From Nitrospinaceae bacterium (GTDB lineage Bacteria > Nitrospinota > Nitrospinia > Nitrospinales > VA-1), in NCBI GenBank assembly GCA_029937635.1, contig JAPYPM010000040.1, positions 1 through 12,895 on the forward strand: a stretch of 12,895 nucleotides of DNA, written 5' to 3'. Each line of letters opens with the position of its first letter. Positions within the stretch are counted from its first letter, which is position 1. The position numbers and the translations under genes were made by a program. This document shows positions 1 through 5,389 of the stretch, one piece after another. The notes under the pieces are model-generated. The model was not told the origin of the DNA. It ran no database searches and saw only the letters and a program-made list of their open reading frames with translations.

Positions 1-293
1 GCCATACTAAGCATAACTCCAATAAAAAAATAACCTAAAATCTTTAAATTGGGTATTAAGGATTTTGAAGAACTCTCCATCAGACTTTTTTGTTGCTTTA
101 CTTCCCAGCGCCAACAAAAAATATAATAAGTATTTTTTACCCAGGAAATGAAATCACCCTCCCGAAAAAAGGCATTATTACAATATATGCAATGACTATC
201 GGATTCACGGTTTGGAAAACCGCAGTTAAGACATAATTTCTCATTTCGAGAGTCCTTCTTAAATGATGAAAGACCTTTTTTGGGTTTAGACAT
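1..293 (-). CDS. zinc-ribbon protein with a hydrophobic segment, 5' part only (runs off the window)
   Basis: Reading the minus strand from ATG at 293 gives 97 open codons that continue past position 1, so only the N-terminal part is seen. After a basic, Ser/Lys-rich start there is a two-knuckle zinc ribbon with cysteines at residues 21, 24, 35 and 38 (CLNC, ten residues, CIYC), which would bind one Zn. A Trp/Tyr/Phe-rich stretch follows (residues 54-66). A hydrophobic segment begins near residue 86 (LGYFFIGVM), looks like the start of a membrane helix, and is cut by the edge. AAGGT lies 7 bases upstream of the ATG as a weak ribosome site. The family is not recognised. Small cytoplasmic zinc-ribbon heads on membrane anchors are common in bacteria, and their ligands are mostly unknown. 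The gene is divergent from the next one at 546. Confidence 0.6.
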   Translation of the reverse strand, partial: MSKPKKGLSSFKKDSRNEKLCLNCGFPNRESDSHCIYCNNAFFREGDFISWVKNTYYIFCWRWEVKQQKSLMESSSKSLIPNLKILGYFFIGVMLSM

Positions 294-377
294 AAAAAAT
301 ACCTTACTTAAAAAAATCTAAGGTTAACAAACAATCAATTTAAAACAACTGACCCTAGAGAATATCATACTCATTAG

Positions 378-407
378 GTTTTACCTTTAAATATGCATGA
401 CTGCCAA
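378..407 (-). promoter_or_regulatory. possible sigma70 promoter for the zinc-ribbon gene
   Basis: On the minus strand, TTGGCA (402-407) and TAAAAC (378-383) are separated by 18 bases. Each matches the consensus at 4 to 5 of 6 positions. Transcription would start near 371, leaving a leader of about 78 bases before the ATG at 293. In DNA this AT-rich, such a match can be chance. Confidence 0.2.
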
Positions 408-477
408 TATCTATTTCGGATATATATTCGCAAAGAACCATTAAAAAATAATTGCAGTATATATTGTGAAGGAATAT

Positions 478-506
478 TTGATAAAATAAAGCTATATTTG
501 TATTAT
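478..506 (+). promoter_or_regulatory. sigma70-type promoter for the SUMF1-like gene
   Basis: TTGATA (478-483) and TATTAT (501-506) each differ from the sigma70 consensus by one base and are separated by the ideal 17 bases. The predicted start of transcription is about 513, giving a leader of roughly 33 bases before the ATG at 546. This is the best promoter match in the window. No strong Shine-Dalgarno sequence follows. Confidence 0.45.
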
Positions 507-545
507 CTTCCCTCAATCAAAGTCATCAGAGTTGAAAAATAAAAA

Positions 546-1379
546 ATGAAAATAGTTTCAACCTTTCTAGCAGCAGTATTTTGTTTATTTCCTTTCTTAG
601 CATTTTCAGAGCTTGCACTCCTAGCACCCAAAGGAATGGTCCTTATTACAAAAGGCGTTTACATAATGGGAAGTCATAAATCTTTAATTGAATTAAATCC
701 AGGAGATTTATTTAGTATCGATAGACACTCCCTTGGCCCTGAAAACCCAGCTCATAATGTTCTAGTTGATTCATTTTATATTGATACTCATGAAGTATCT
801 CATGGAGAATATATGAAGTTTGTAAAAGTAAATATGCTTAAAGAGCCTCGTTTTGCAAATGATCCTAATTTTAACAATTTCAAACAACCCGTAGTTGGCG
901 TATCCTGGAAAGAAGCACAATCATATTGTATTTGGAAAGGTCGACGTTTGCCGACAGAAGCCGAATGGGAAAAAGCATCTCGAGGAAAGCGTTCAATTAA
1001 GTATCCATGGGGAAATGAAGACCCAAATAAAAAAAAACTAAACTTTAATCAAGAAGTCAAAAAAACCACCATTGTTGGTTCATATGGAGCAGGAAAATCA
1101 GATTATCAGGTTTATGATCTCGCTGGTAACGTTTCTGAATGGATTTATGATTGGCATCTACCCGAATTTTATTTATTTTCACCAAAAAAGAACCCCTTAG
1201 GCCCCAAAAAGGGACACTATAAAGTTATTCGTGGTGGAAATTGGAGAAGTAATGCCGATGATGTAAAAATGGTTTATAGAAACGCTACAATACCTTCAAT
1301 ACGCAAGAACACGCTAGGCTTTCGCTGTGCTCAAAGCAAGGCCAGATCCGCAAGCATATACCCAGATCCTTCGGAATAA
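546..1379 (+). CDS. exported SUMF1/FGE-fold protein lacking the formylglycine-generating cysteines
   Basis: This 277-aa protein starts with a clear Sec signal peptide (basic MK, a hydrophobic core to about residue 19, then FS before the mature part), so it probably acts outside the cytoplasm. The rest is the formylglycine-generating-enzyme/sulfatase-modifying-factor domain. Landmarks in order are PKGMVLITKGVYIMGS, the ENPAHNVLVDSFYID strand, VVGVSWKEAQSYC, GRRLPTEAEWEKASRG, YPWGNEDP, DLAGNVSEW, VIRGGNW (227-233) and LGFRCA (258-262). In true FGEs two catalytic cysteines five residues apart follow RGGSW. Here that stretch reads RSNADDV and has none, so it is unlikely to make formylglycine, and no sulfatase gene is nearby. 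Related non-catalytic members serve as binding or accessory domains, and no partner is suggested by the neighbours. Codons 162-164 (AAA AAA AAA) contribute to an A9 run at 1029-1037. The gene appears monocistronic, with its own promoter and a terminator 19 bases downstream. Confidence 0.85.
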   Translation: MKIVSTFLAAVFCLFPFLAFSELALLAPKGMVLITKGVYIMGSHKSLIELNPGDLFSIDRHSLGPENPAHNVLVDSFYIDTHEVSHGEYMKFVKVNMLKEPRFANDPNFNNFKQPVVGVSWKEAQSYCIWKGRRLPTEAEWEKASRGKRSIKYPWGNEDPNKKKLNFNQEVKKTTIVGSYGAGKSDYQVYDLAGNVSEWIYDWHLPEFYLFSPKKNPLGPKKGHYKVIRGGNWRSNADDVKMVYRNATIPSIRKNTLGFRCAQSKARSASIYPDPSE

Positions 1380-1397
1380 ACGTTTAAGGCAAAAAAA

Positions 1398-1425
1398 AAC
1401 CGGCAGAGCGATAGCTCTGCCGGTT
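1398..1425. terminator. strong Rho-independent terminator, shared by convergent genes
   Basis: A perfect 12-bp stem (1398-1409 with 1414-1425) closes a GATA tetraloop. On the minus strand the stem runs directly into a U-tract (A1391-A1399 on the plus strand), giving a textbook intrinsic terminator 15 bases past the stop codon of the cold-shock gene. On the plus strand the tail is less U-rich (ACTTTCAATTTTCTTT) but may still stop transcription of the SUMF1-like gene. Confidence 0.92.
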
Positions 1426-1439
1426 ACTTTCAATTTTCT

Positions 1440-1640
1440 TTACTTTGGAATCACATTAGATGCCTGAGGTCCTTTTTGGCCATCTGTTTTTTCAAACTCA
1501 ACATCCTGGCCCTCTCTGAGAGTCTTAAAACCATCTCCCTGAATTGCAGAAAAATGAACAAAACAATCTTCACCATCTTCAGACTCAATAAAACCATAAC
1601 CTTTACTATCATTAAACCATTTTACTTTTCCAACAGCCAT
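1440..1640 (-). CDS. cold-shock protein (CspA family), 66 aa
   Basis: A single five-strand OB-fold cold-shock domain of the usual 66-70 residues, which binds single-stranded RNA or DNA as an RNA chaperone or transcript antiterminator. It begins MAVGKVKWFNDSKGYGFI, contains RNP1 (KGYGFI) and RNP2 (FVHFSAI), and ends with the family-typical GPQASNV. The start at 1640 was chosen because AGGAG lies 10 bases upstream (1651-1655) and because family proteins begin exactly there. An in-frame ATG at 1682 would add 14 basic residues unlike the family and lacks a ribosome site. A cysteine before RNP2 (EDCFVHF) replaces the more usual Val, which is unremarkable. The gene is flanked by an excellent terminator and by a long AT-rich gap that must hold its promoter. 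Csp genes often have long leaders, but no cold box was recognised. Confidence 0.96.
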   Translation of the reverse strand: MAVGKVKWFNDSKGYGFIESEDGEDCFVHFSAIQGDGFKTLREGQDVEFEKTDGQKGPQASNVIPK

Positions 1641-2025
1641 ACCAATAAATCTCCTAACAAACGAGCGGGACAGAAAACTCAATTCATTTAAAATTCCATT
1701 CCCGGTTGAAATAAGGCTGAGTTCTGCAGAGAAAAAATTAAAATCTAAATAACTTATTTTAAGCTAAAAAAAATCAAATCCTTCAATTAAAACTCAACAG
1801 TTCTAAACGTAATAATAATATCACATATTACTAAACTTCCAAAGTCAAATCCTGAGCTATAGTTAAAACAGTATATTGTTAAAATTTTTTTAAACGACTA
1901 ATTAACATAATAAAAAGTAAATATAATATTCACCCTAATTCTACCGCTAACTTTAAATCATTAAAACATATACCTTAATCATTTGCATAAAACACAAACT
2001 CTAACAATACCTTAATTAATCAGCT
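1641..2025. other. AT-rich intergenic gap between csp and coaBC
   Basis: No credible ORF on either strand: the few ATG-led frames have fewer than about 15 codons. The part next to csp (1641-1740) carries the csp ribosome site and is less AT-rich, consistent with a transcribed leader. A perfect 6-bp inverted repeat with a 3-base spacer (TAATATCACATATTA, 1816-1830) could be an operator, but is also expected by chance here. No convincing -35/-10 pair was found for csp, and no hairpin-plus-U-tract terminator for coaBC. Confidence 0.6.
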
Positions 2026-3243
2026 TCAAACTGAATTGATATTTTTTCTAATATCGTCTAGCAATAGATTGGCAATCTCAATTTTTGGAAGGATTGGGAG
2101 TTTCTTGATATCCTTATACTTATTTATAATAATTACCTTGTTAGAGTCAGACTGAAAACCAATCCCAGGAGAACTTATGTCATTCGCAACTATAAAATCA
2201 AGTTTTTTATTCTGCAATTTCGCTAAAGCGCTTTGTTCTAAATTCTCAGACTCCGCAGCAAATCCAACTATAAGTTGACTAACTTTCTTCGCTGCCACAT
2301 TCATCAAAATATCTTCAGTTGGTAATAATTGAATGTCTAAATAAGCATTTGCTTTTTTCTTTATCTTCTCTTTTTCAATCCGTTTTGGGGCAAAATCACC
2401 CACTGCAGCAGACATCACCAAAATGTCACAATCAGAAAACATTTGAAGAACATGATTATTCATTTCGCTAGCAGTTCTACACGAAATAAATTGGACACCA
2501 TCGGGAACCTTGAGACTTGTAGGACCACTAATTAAAGTGACGGTTGCTCCTCTATCTCTAGCAGCGCATGCCACAGCGTAACCCATCTTGCCAGAAGACG
2601 GATTCGTAATAAAGCGAACCGGATCCAAAGATTCATGAGTGGGCCCCGCAGTCACAAGAAGACGAAGACTGCAAAAATCGTTCAAATAGTTGAATTTTTT
2701 TTTTACAACTTCTATAAGAGTCGAAGGATTTGCAAGCCTTCCTTGCCCTATAGAACCACATGCAAGTTCACCTTGTACCGGCTCAACAAATTCAACTCCC
2801 CTTCCCTTCATTAGTTCTATATTCTTTTTTACTGCAAGATTAGCATACATATTATCATTCATAGCTGGAGCGATAACAATTGGGCCATTATAAGAAATAC
2901 ATGAATTCGACAATGAATCATCTGCTATTCCATTGGCAATCTTCCCAATAATACCAGCAGTTGCAGGCGCAATAAGCAAGAGGTCAGCTGATTCCATAAT
3001 GCGAATATGCTCCATCAGCATCGAAGAATTGCTATCAAACACTTGATGATAAACGGGATTTCCAGAAAGAGCTTCAAAAGTTAAGGGTGTTACAAACTTT
3101 ACTGCGTTGGCACTCATTACTACATGAACCCTTGCACCTAATTTAACTAAAAGGCGAAGTAACTCTATAGCTTTATAGGTTGCAATACTGCCACTAACAC
3201 CTAAAATTATTTTTTTATTAAATAATAAAGTATCGTCCGACAT
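2026..3243 (-). CDS. coaBC: bifunctional phosphopantothenoylcysteine decarboxylase / phosphopantothenate-cysteine ligase
   Basis: Fused CoaC-CoaB, 405 aa (the E. coli protein is about 406). It joins 4'-phosphopantothenate to cysteine using CTP, then decarboxylates the product to 4'-phosphopantetheine with FMN, in the cytoplasmic CoA pathway. The CoaC flavoprotein domain covers residues 1-180: GVSGSIATYK (15-24), catalytic His79 in EHI, APATAGIIGKIANGIADD in the PASANT-like position, Asn129 in PAMN, and Cys162 in ACGSIGQGR. The CoaB Rossmann-like domain follows from about 193: LLVTAGPTHE, DPVRFITNPSSGKMG (207-221), SAAVGDFAP (278-286) and a KIKKK loop (293-297). The usual catalytic residues are present. 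The linker is encoded by an A10 run (see findings). GGGA about 10 bases upstream is a weak ribosome site. It is divergent from the kinase-panBCD side, so precursor supply and CoA assembly sit back to back. Confidence 0.97.
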   Translation of the reverse strand: MSDDTLLFNKKIILGVSGSIATYKAIELLRLLVKLGARVHVVMSANAVKFVTPLTFEALSGNPVYHQVFDSNSSMLMEHIRIMESADLLLIAPATAGIIGKIANGIADDSLSNSCISYNGPIVIAPAMNDNMYANLAVKKNIELMKGRGVEFVEPVQGELACGSIGQGRLANPSTLIEVVKKKFNYLNDFCSLRLLVTAGPTHESLDPVRFITNPSSGKMGYAVACAARDRGATVTLISGPTSLKVPDGVQFISCRTASEMNNHVLQMFSDCDILVMSAAVGDFAPKRIEKEKIKKKANAYLDIQLLPTEDILMNVAAKKVSQLIVGFAAESENLEQSALAKLQNKKLDFIVANDISSPGIGFQSDSNKVIIINKYKDIKKLPILPKIEIANLLLDDIRKNINSV

Positions 3244-3317
3244 TAAAATATTTCCCGAAAAAAGAAACTTTCTAAATCTTTTATATTAAAATTATTATAA
3301 GTTCAAAAGTGTATTCA

Positions 3318-3461
3318 ATGACTAGAAACAATAATACTCAAAAGCAGGACAAGCTTGAAAACAATAAAAGAGTACTAGAGCACTTAAAAAAACTACAAAA
3401 AAAATCTTCACACACTAGTAACTCAAACGAGATTTTCAACCACTCATTAATTAGCCACTAA
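3318..3461 (+). CDS. doubtful small ORF, 47 aa, basic and probably helical
   Basis: An ATG-led frame of 47 codons lies in the gap between coaBC and the kinase gene. The protein is rich in Lys, Asn and Ser. It has a stretch with helix-like heptad spacing of Leu/Val (DKLENNKRVLEHLKKLQKK, residues 11-29) and a polar tail ending LISH. There is no Shine-Dalgarno sequence (the bases before the ATG are AAAAGTGTATTCA) and no recognisable family. A random ORF of this size is possible in this base composition. In its favour, it fills the first part of a gap that would otherwise be about 400 bases and runs away from coaBC. Confidence 0.3.
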   Translation: MTRNNNTQKQDKLENNKRVLEHLKKLQKKSSHTSNSNEIFNHSLISH

Positions 3462-3648
3462 AGTTATACTTTAAAAGTTCTACCCGGGTAATGGTTTCCG
3501 TTGCAAATCAAGTATGATTATATTAAAACGTAACAATGCCATCACGTGCATTTAATCTTATATTTTTCTTTAATGTATTACCTTATCTTTTTTAACATCA
3601 TAACTTCATGAAAAACGCTCCTACAGATAAATTAAGCAACATACAGCC
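3462..3648. other. intergenic region upstream of the kinase gene
   Basis: No ORF is supported. Two GC-containing palindromes stand out in AT-rich DNA: TACCCGGGTA (3481-3490) and CACGTG inside ATCACGTGCAT. Either could bind a dimeric regulator, but nothing identifies one. TTATATTAAAA around 3518-3528 is the most -10-like stretch, with no good -35. The promoter of the kinase gene must lie here. Confidence 0.3.
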
Positions 3649-4299
3649 ATGACAAGCAATACTCTGGAACCAAGGTTTATTGCTATTGAAGGTTGTATTG
3701 GAGCAGGGAAAACCTCCTTAGTTGACCTTTTAGGAAAACAGTTTGATGTGCAAATTATTAGAGAAGTAGACGCTGAGAATCCATTCATTGAAAAATTTTA
3801 TCAAGACAGAGATTCTTTCGCCTTTCAAACTCAGATGTTTTTTTTACTAAACCGCTACAACCAGTATATGAATTTAACACAAAGAAACCTCTTCAGCTCT
3901 GTCGCCCTGGTTGATTATCTTTTTCACAGAGACCGCCTATTTGCCGTCCTAAACTTGAGTGATCAAGAGCTTAAGCTATACGATCAAATTTATTCACTCT
4001 TAAGCAATAAGGTTCCAAAACCAGATCTAGTAATTTTTCTTCAGGCTAATAGCGAGGTCCTACGTTCTCGCATTGAAAAAAGGGGACGTGAATATGAAGC
4101 CTTTATGGATCCAGACTACCTAGATAATGTCAATAAGAACTTTAATAACTTCTTTTTTTACTACTCTGAAACCCCACTATTAGTAATCAATACAAATGAA
4201 ATTGATTTTGTTGAAAAAAAATGTGACCTTGAGGCATTGATAATAAAGATTAATAGCCATAGAATAGGACGTGAGTATTATAATCCGCTTGGATCCTGA
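3649..4299 (+). CDS. deoxynucleoside kinase (deoxyadenosine/deoxyguanosine kinase type)
   Basis: A 216-aa member of the dNK/thymidine-kinase-2 family of P-loop kinases, which phosphorylate deoxynucleosides (in bacterial members mostly dA or dG) to 5'-monophosphates for nucleotide salvage. Visible motifs: Walker A GCIGAGKTS (15-23); IREVDAENPF (37-46) with the likely general-base Glu39; FQTQMFFLLNRYNQY (59-73) of the nucleoside pocket; DYLFHRDRLFA (89-99), the DRS/ERS-like region; VIFLQA; and the LID with catalytic arginines RSRIEKRGREYE (139-150). Length is normal for bacterial dNKs. The ATG is placed so that the usual short lead precedes the beta-strand FIAIEG. There is no clear ribosome site. 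It is codirectional with panB but separated by 218 bases containing a terminator, so it is probably not simply cotranscribed. Substrate preference cannot be read from the sequence. Confidence 0.9.
   Translation: MTSNTLEPRFIAIEGCIGAGKTSLVDLLGKQFDVQIIREVDAENPFIEKFYQDRDSFAFQTQMFFLLNRYNQYMNLTQRNLFSSVALVDYLFHRDRLFAVLNLSDQELKLYDQIYSLLSNKVPKPDLVIFLQANSEVLRSRIEKRGREYEAFMDPDYLDNVNKNFNNFFFYYSETPLLVINTNEIDFVEKKCDLEALIIKINSHRIGREYYNPLGS
4279..4284 (+). promoter_or_regulatory. perfect -10 box at the end of the kinase gene
   Basis: TATAAT sits inside the last codons of the kinase gene (encoding YYN). It would start an RNA at about 4291, just before the stop codon. There is no acceptable -35 at 16-18 bases and no TGn extension, so activity would need an activator or may be absent. 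Confidence 0.22.
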
Positions 4300-4440
4300 T
4301 GGACCGGGACGGTTAAATTTTTAGAAGCAAGTTGATTGAGAAGCAGGAGGATCTCAAATAGGCCTCATGAGTTAGCAAACCTCACATCAATGCTCATTAA
4401 TTTTTATCCGCCCTCCGATTTTCATCGGCGGGCTTTTTTA
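4291..4440 (+). ncRNA. candidate structured RNA (small RNA or panB leader) with GGA loops
   Basis: The stretch between the kinase stop codon and the terminator is richer in G+C than other gaps and has several pairable segments. Hairpin 1 is ACCG/CGGT (4303-4306 with 4310-4313) with loop GGA. Hairpin 2 is TTGAGA/TCTCAA (4336-4341 with 4352-4357) with loop AGCAGGAGGA. The terminator follows at 4410-4433. Hairpin 2 competes with a longer helix, TTGAT+TGAG (4332-4340) with CTCA+C+ATCAA (4381-4390), flanked by GCA/TGC (4327-4329 with 4391-4393). GGA occurs five times downstream of 4290. A structured terminated RNA with GGA in loops resembles CsrA-titrating RNAs. Its place before panBCD equally allows an attenuating leader, and it could be only the kinase 3' UTR. 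No known riboswitch consensus was recognised. Confidence 0.35.
4410..4440 (+). terminator. Rho-independent terminator between the kinase gene and panB
   Basis: A GCCC.CCGAT / ATCGG.GGGC stem (4410-4419 with 4424-4433, nine pairs and one T-C mismatch) closes a TTTC loop and is followed by TTTTTT (4434-4439). It ends the kinase transcript or the candidate RNA, and could act as an attenuator for panB if transcription enters from upstream. Confidence 0.85.
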
Positions 4441-4469
4441 TTGTGATTAACAAAATAAAAGTCTATTTT
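4441..4469 (+). promoter_or_regulatory. possible promoter of the panBCD operon
   Basis: TTGTGA (4441-4446) and TATTTT (4464-4469) are 17 bases apart, each matching 4 of 6 consensus bases, directly after the terminator. The start would be near 4476, about 42 bases before the panB start codon. A perfect TTGACA at 4496-4501 has no -10 at a usable distance. Confidence 0.28.
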
Positions 4470-4517
4470 TTTTGAAATTTTTTATTGTATTCCATTTGAC
4501 ATGAAAGGAAATTGGTC

Positions 4518-5369
4518 GTGAATCATAATAAAAAAACTGTCCCTATGATTGCGGAACGAAAAAATTCATTAAAAAAAATAGTAGCACTTACCGCCTTCGA
4601 CTATAGTTTTTCTCGACTGATAGATACAACAGACATTGATATAATACTAGTAGGTGATTCATTATCAATGGTAGCCATGGGTCACAGCACAACACTTCCA
4701 GTAACTATGGATGAAATGATTATGCATACCTCTGCCGTAAGAAGAGGCTGTAACAATTCTCTTCTTGTCGCAGATATGCCTTTCATGTCCTACCAAGTAT
4801 CTAATGAGCAGGCCATCACTAATGCAGGCAGATTTATTCAAGAAGCCGGTGCACAGGCAGTAAAATTGGAAGGTGGAACGAACATAGCTAGTCGAGTTCA
4901 AGCTTTAACCTATTTAGATATTCCCGTCATGGGTCACATTGGTATCACACCTCAATCAATAAATCGTCATGGTAAATATCAGGTAAGGGGAAAAACATTT
5001 GAGGATGCACGAAAAGTCAAGCAGGATGCCCTTGCACTCCAAGATGCTGGAGTCTTCTCAATCGTTCTCGAAGGAATATATGAAGACCTAGCAGCTGAAA
5101 TAACACAAATTTTAAAGATTCCTACTATAGGTATAGGGGCTGGCGTCAATTGCGATGGACAAGTTTTGGTGTTGCATGACCTCCTTGGATTGAGCATTGA
5201 TCCATCTCCAAAATTTGTAAAGGAATATACTAATCTAGCCAACGAAACTAAAAAAGCCGTAAATAATTATATTCAGGAAGTACGTGATGAAACATTTCCT
5301 GATGCCAATCATTCTTATAATTTAAAAATCAAAAAACTAAACTCTGAAAACAAAACAATTGAAAAGTAA
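4518..5369 (+). CDS. panB: 3-methyl-2-oxobutanoate hydroxymethyltransferase
   Basis: PanB makes ketopantoate from alpha-ketoisovalerate and 5,10-methylene-tetrahydrofolate, the first committed step to pantothenate. It is a cytoplasmic TIM-barrel enzyme, usually decameric. Signatures in order: LTAFDYSFS (24-32), VGDSLSMVAMGHSTTLPVT (45-63) with Mg-binding Asp47, VADMPFMSY (84-92) with Asp86, VKLEGG (115-120) with Lys116 and Glu118, GHIGITPQS, the catalytic Glu in VLEGIYED, and IGIGAG..CDGQVLVLHD. The start is taken as GTG 4518 because AAAGGAA (4504-4510) is spaced 8 bases from it. A TTG at 4512 is too close to that site, and ATG 4545 is a less well placed alternative. This gives 283 aa against 264 in E. 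coli, the excess being an N-terminal lead and a Lys/Asn-rich C-terminal tail. First gene of panBCD, 20 bases before panC. Confidence 0.96.
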   Translation: MNHNKKTVPMIAERKNSLKKIVALTAFDYSFSRLIDTTDIDIILVGDSLSMVAMGHSTTLPVTMDEMIMHTSAVRRGCNNSLLVADMPFMSYQVSNEQAITNAGRFIQEAGAQAVKLEGGTNIASRVQALTYLDIPVMGHIGITPQSINRHGKYQVRGKTFEDARKVKQDALALQDAGVFSIVLEGIYEDLAAEITQILKIPTIGIGAGVNCDGQVLVLHDLLGLSIDPSPKFVKEYTNLANETKKAVNNYIQEVRDETFPDANHSYNLKIKKLNSENKTIEK

Positions 5370-5389
5370 AGACTTATAATAAAATCTAC

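Noticed and set aside
1641..1682. An upstream in-frame ATG giving an 80-residue cold-shock protein
   Set aside because: The 14 extra residues are unlike the family, and AGGAG at 1651-1655 points to the ATG at 1640.
1476..1691. A 71-codon plus-strand frame across the cold-shock gene
   Set aside because: It is antisense to a certain gene, has low-complexity composition, no ribosome site and no family resemblance.
4496..4501. Perfect TTGACA as a -35 box for panB
   Set aside because: The nearest -10-like hexamer (CATAAT, 4524-4529) is 22 bases away and lies inside the coding region.
4512..4517. TTG 4512 as the panB start
   Set aside because: It sits directly behind the AAAGGAA ribosome site, while GTG 4518 has the proper spacing.
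4501..4521. Six-codon frame ATG..TGA overlapping the panB start (GTGA)
   Set aside because: It has no ribosome site of its own, the panB ribosome site lies inside it, and an ORF this short is expected by chance.
5375..5380. TATAAT between panB and panC as an internal promoter
   Set aside because: There is no -35 at a suitable distance, and the 20-base gap is typical of an operon junction.
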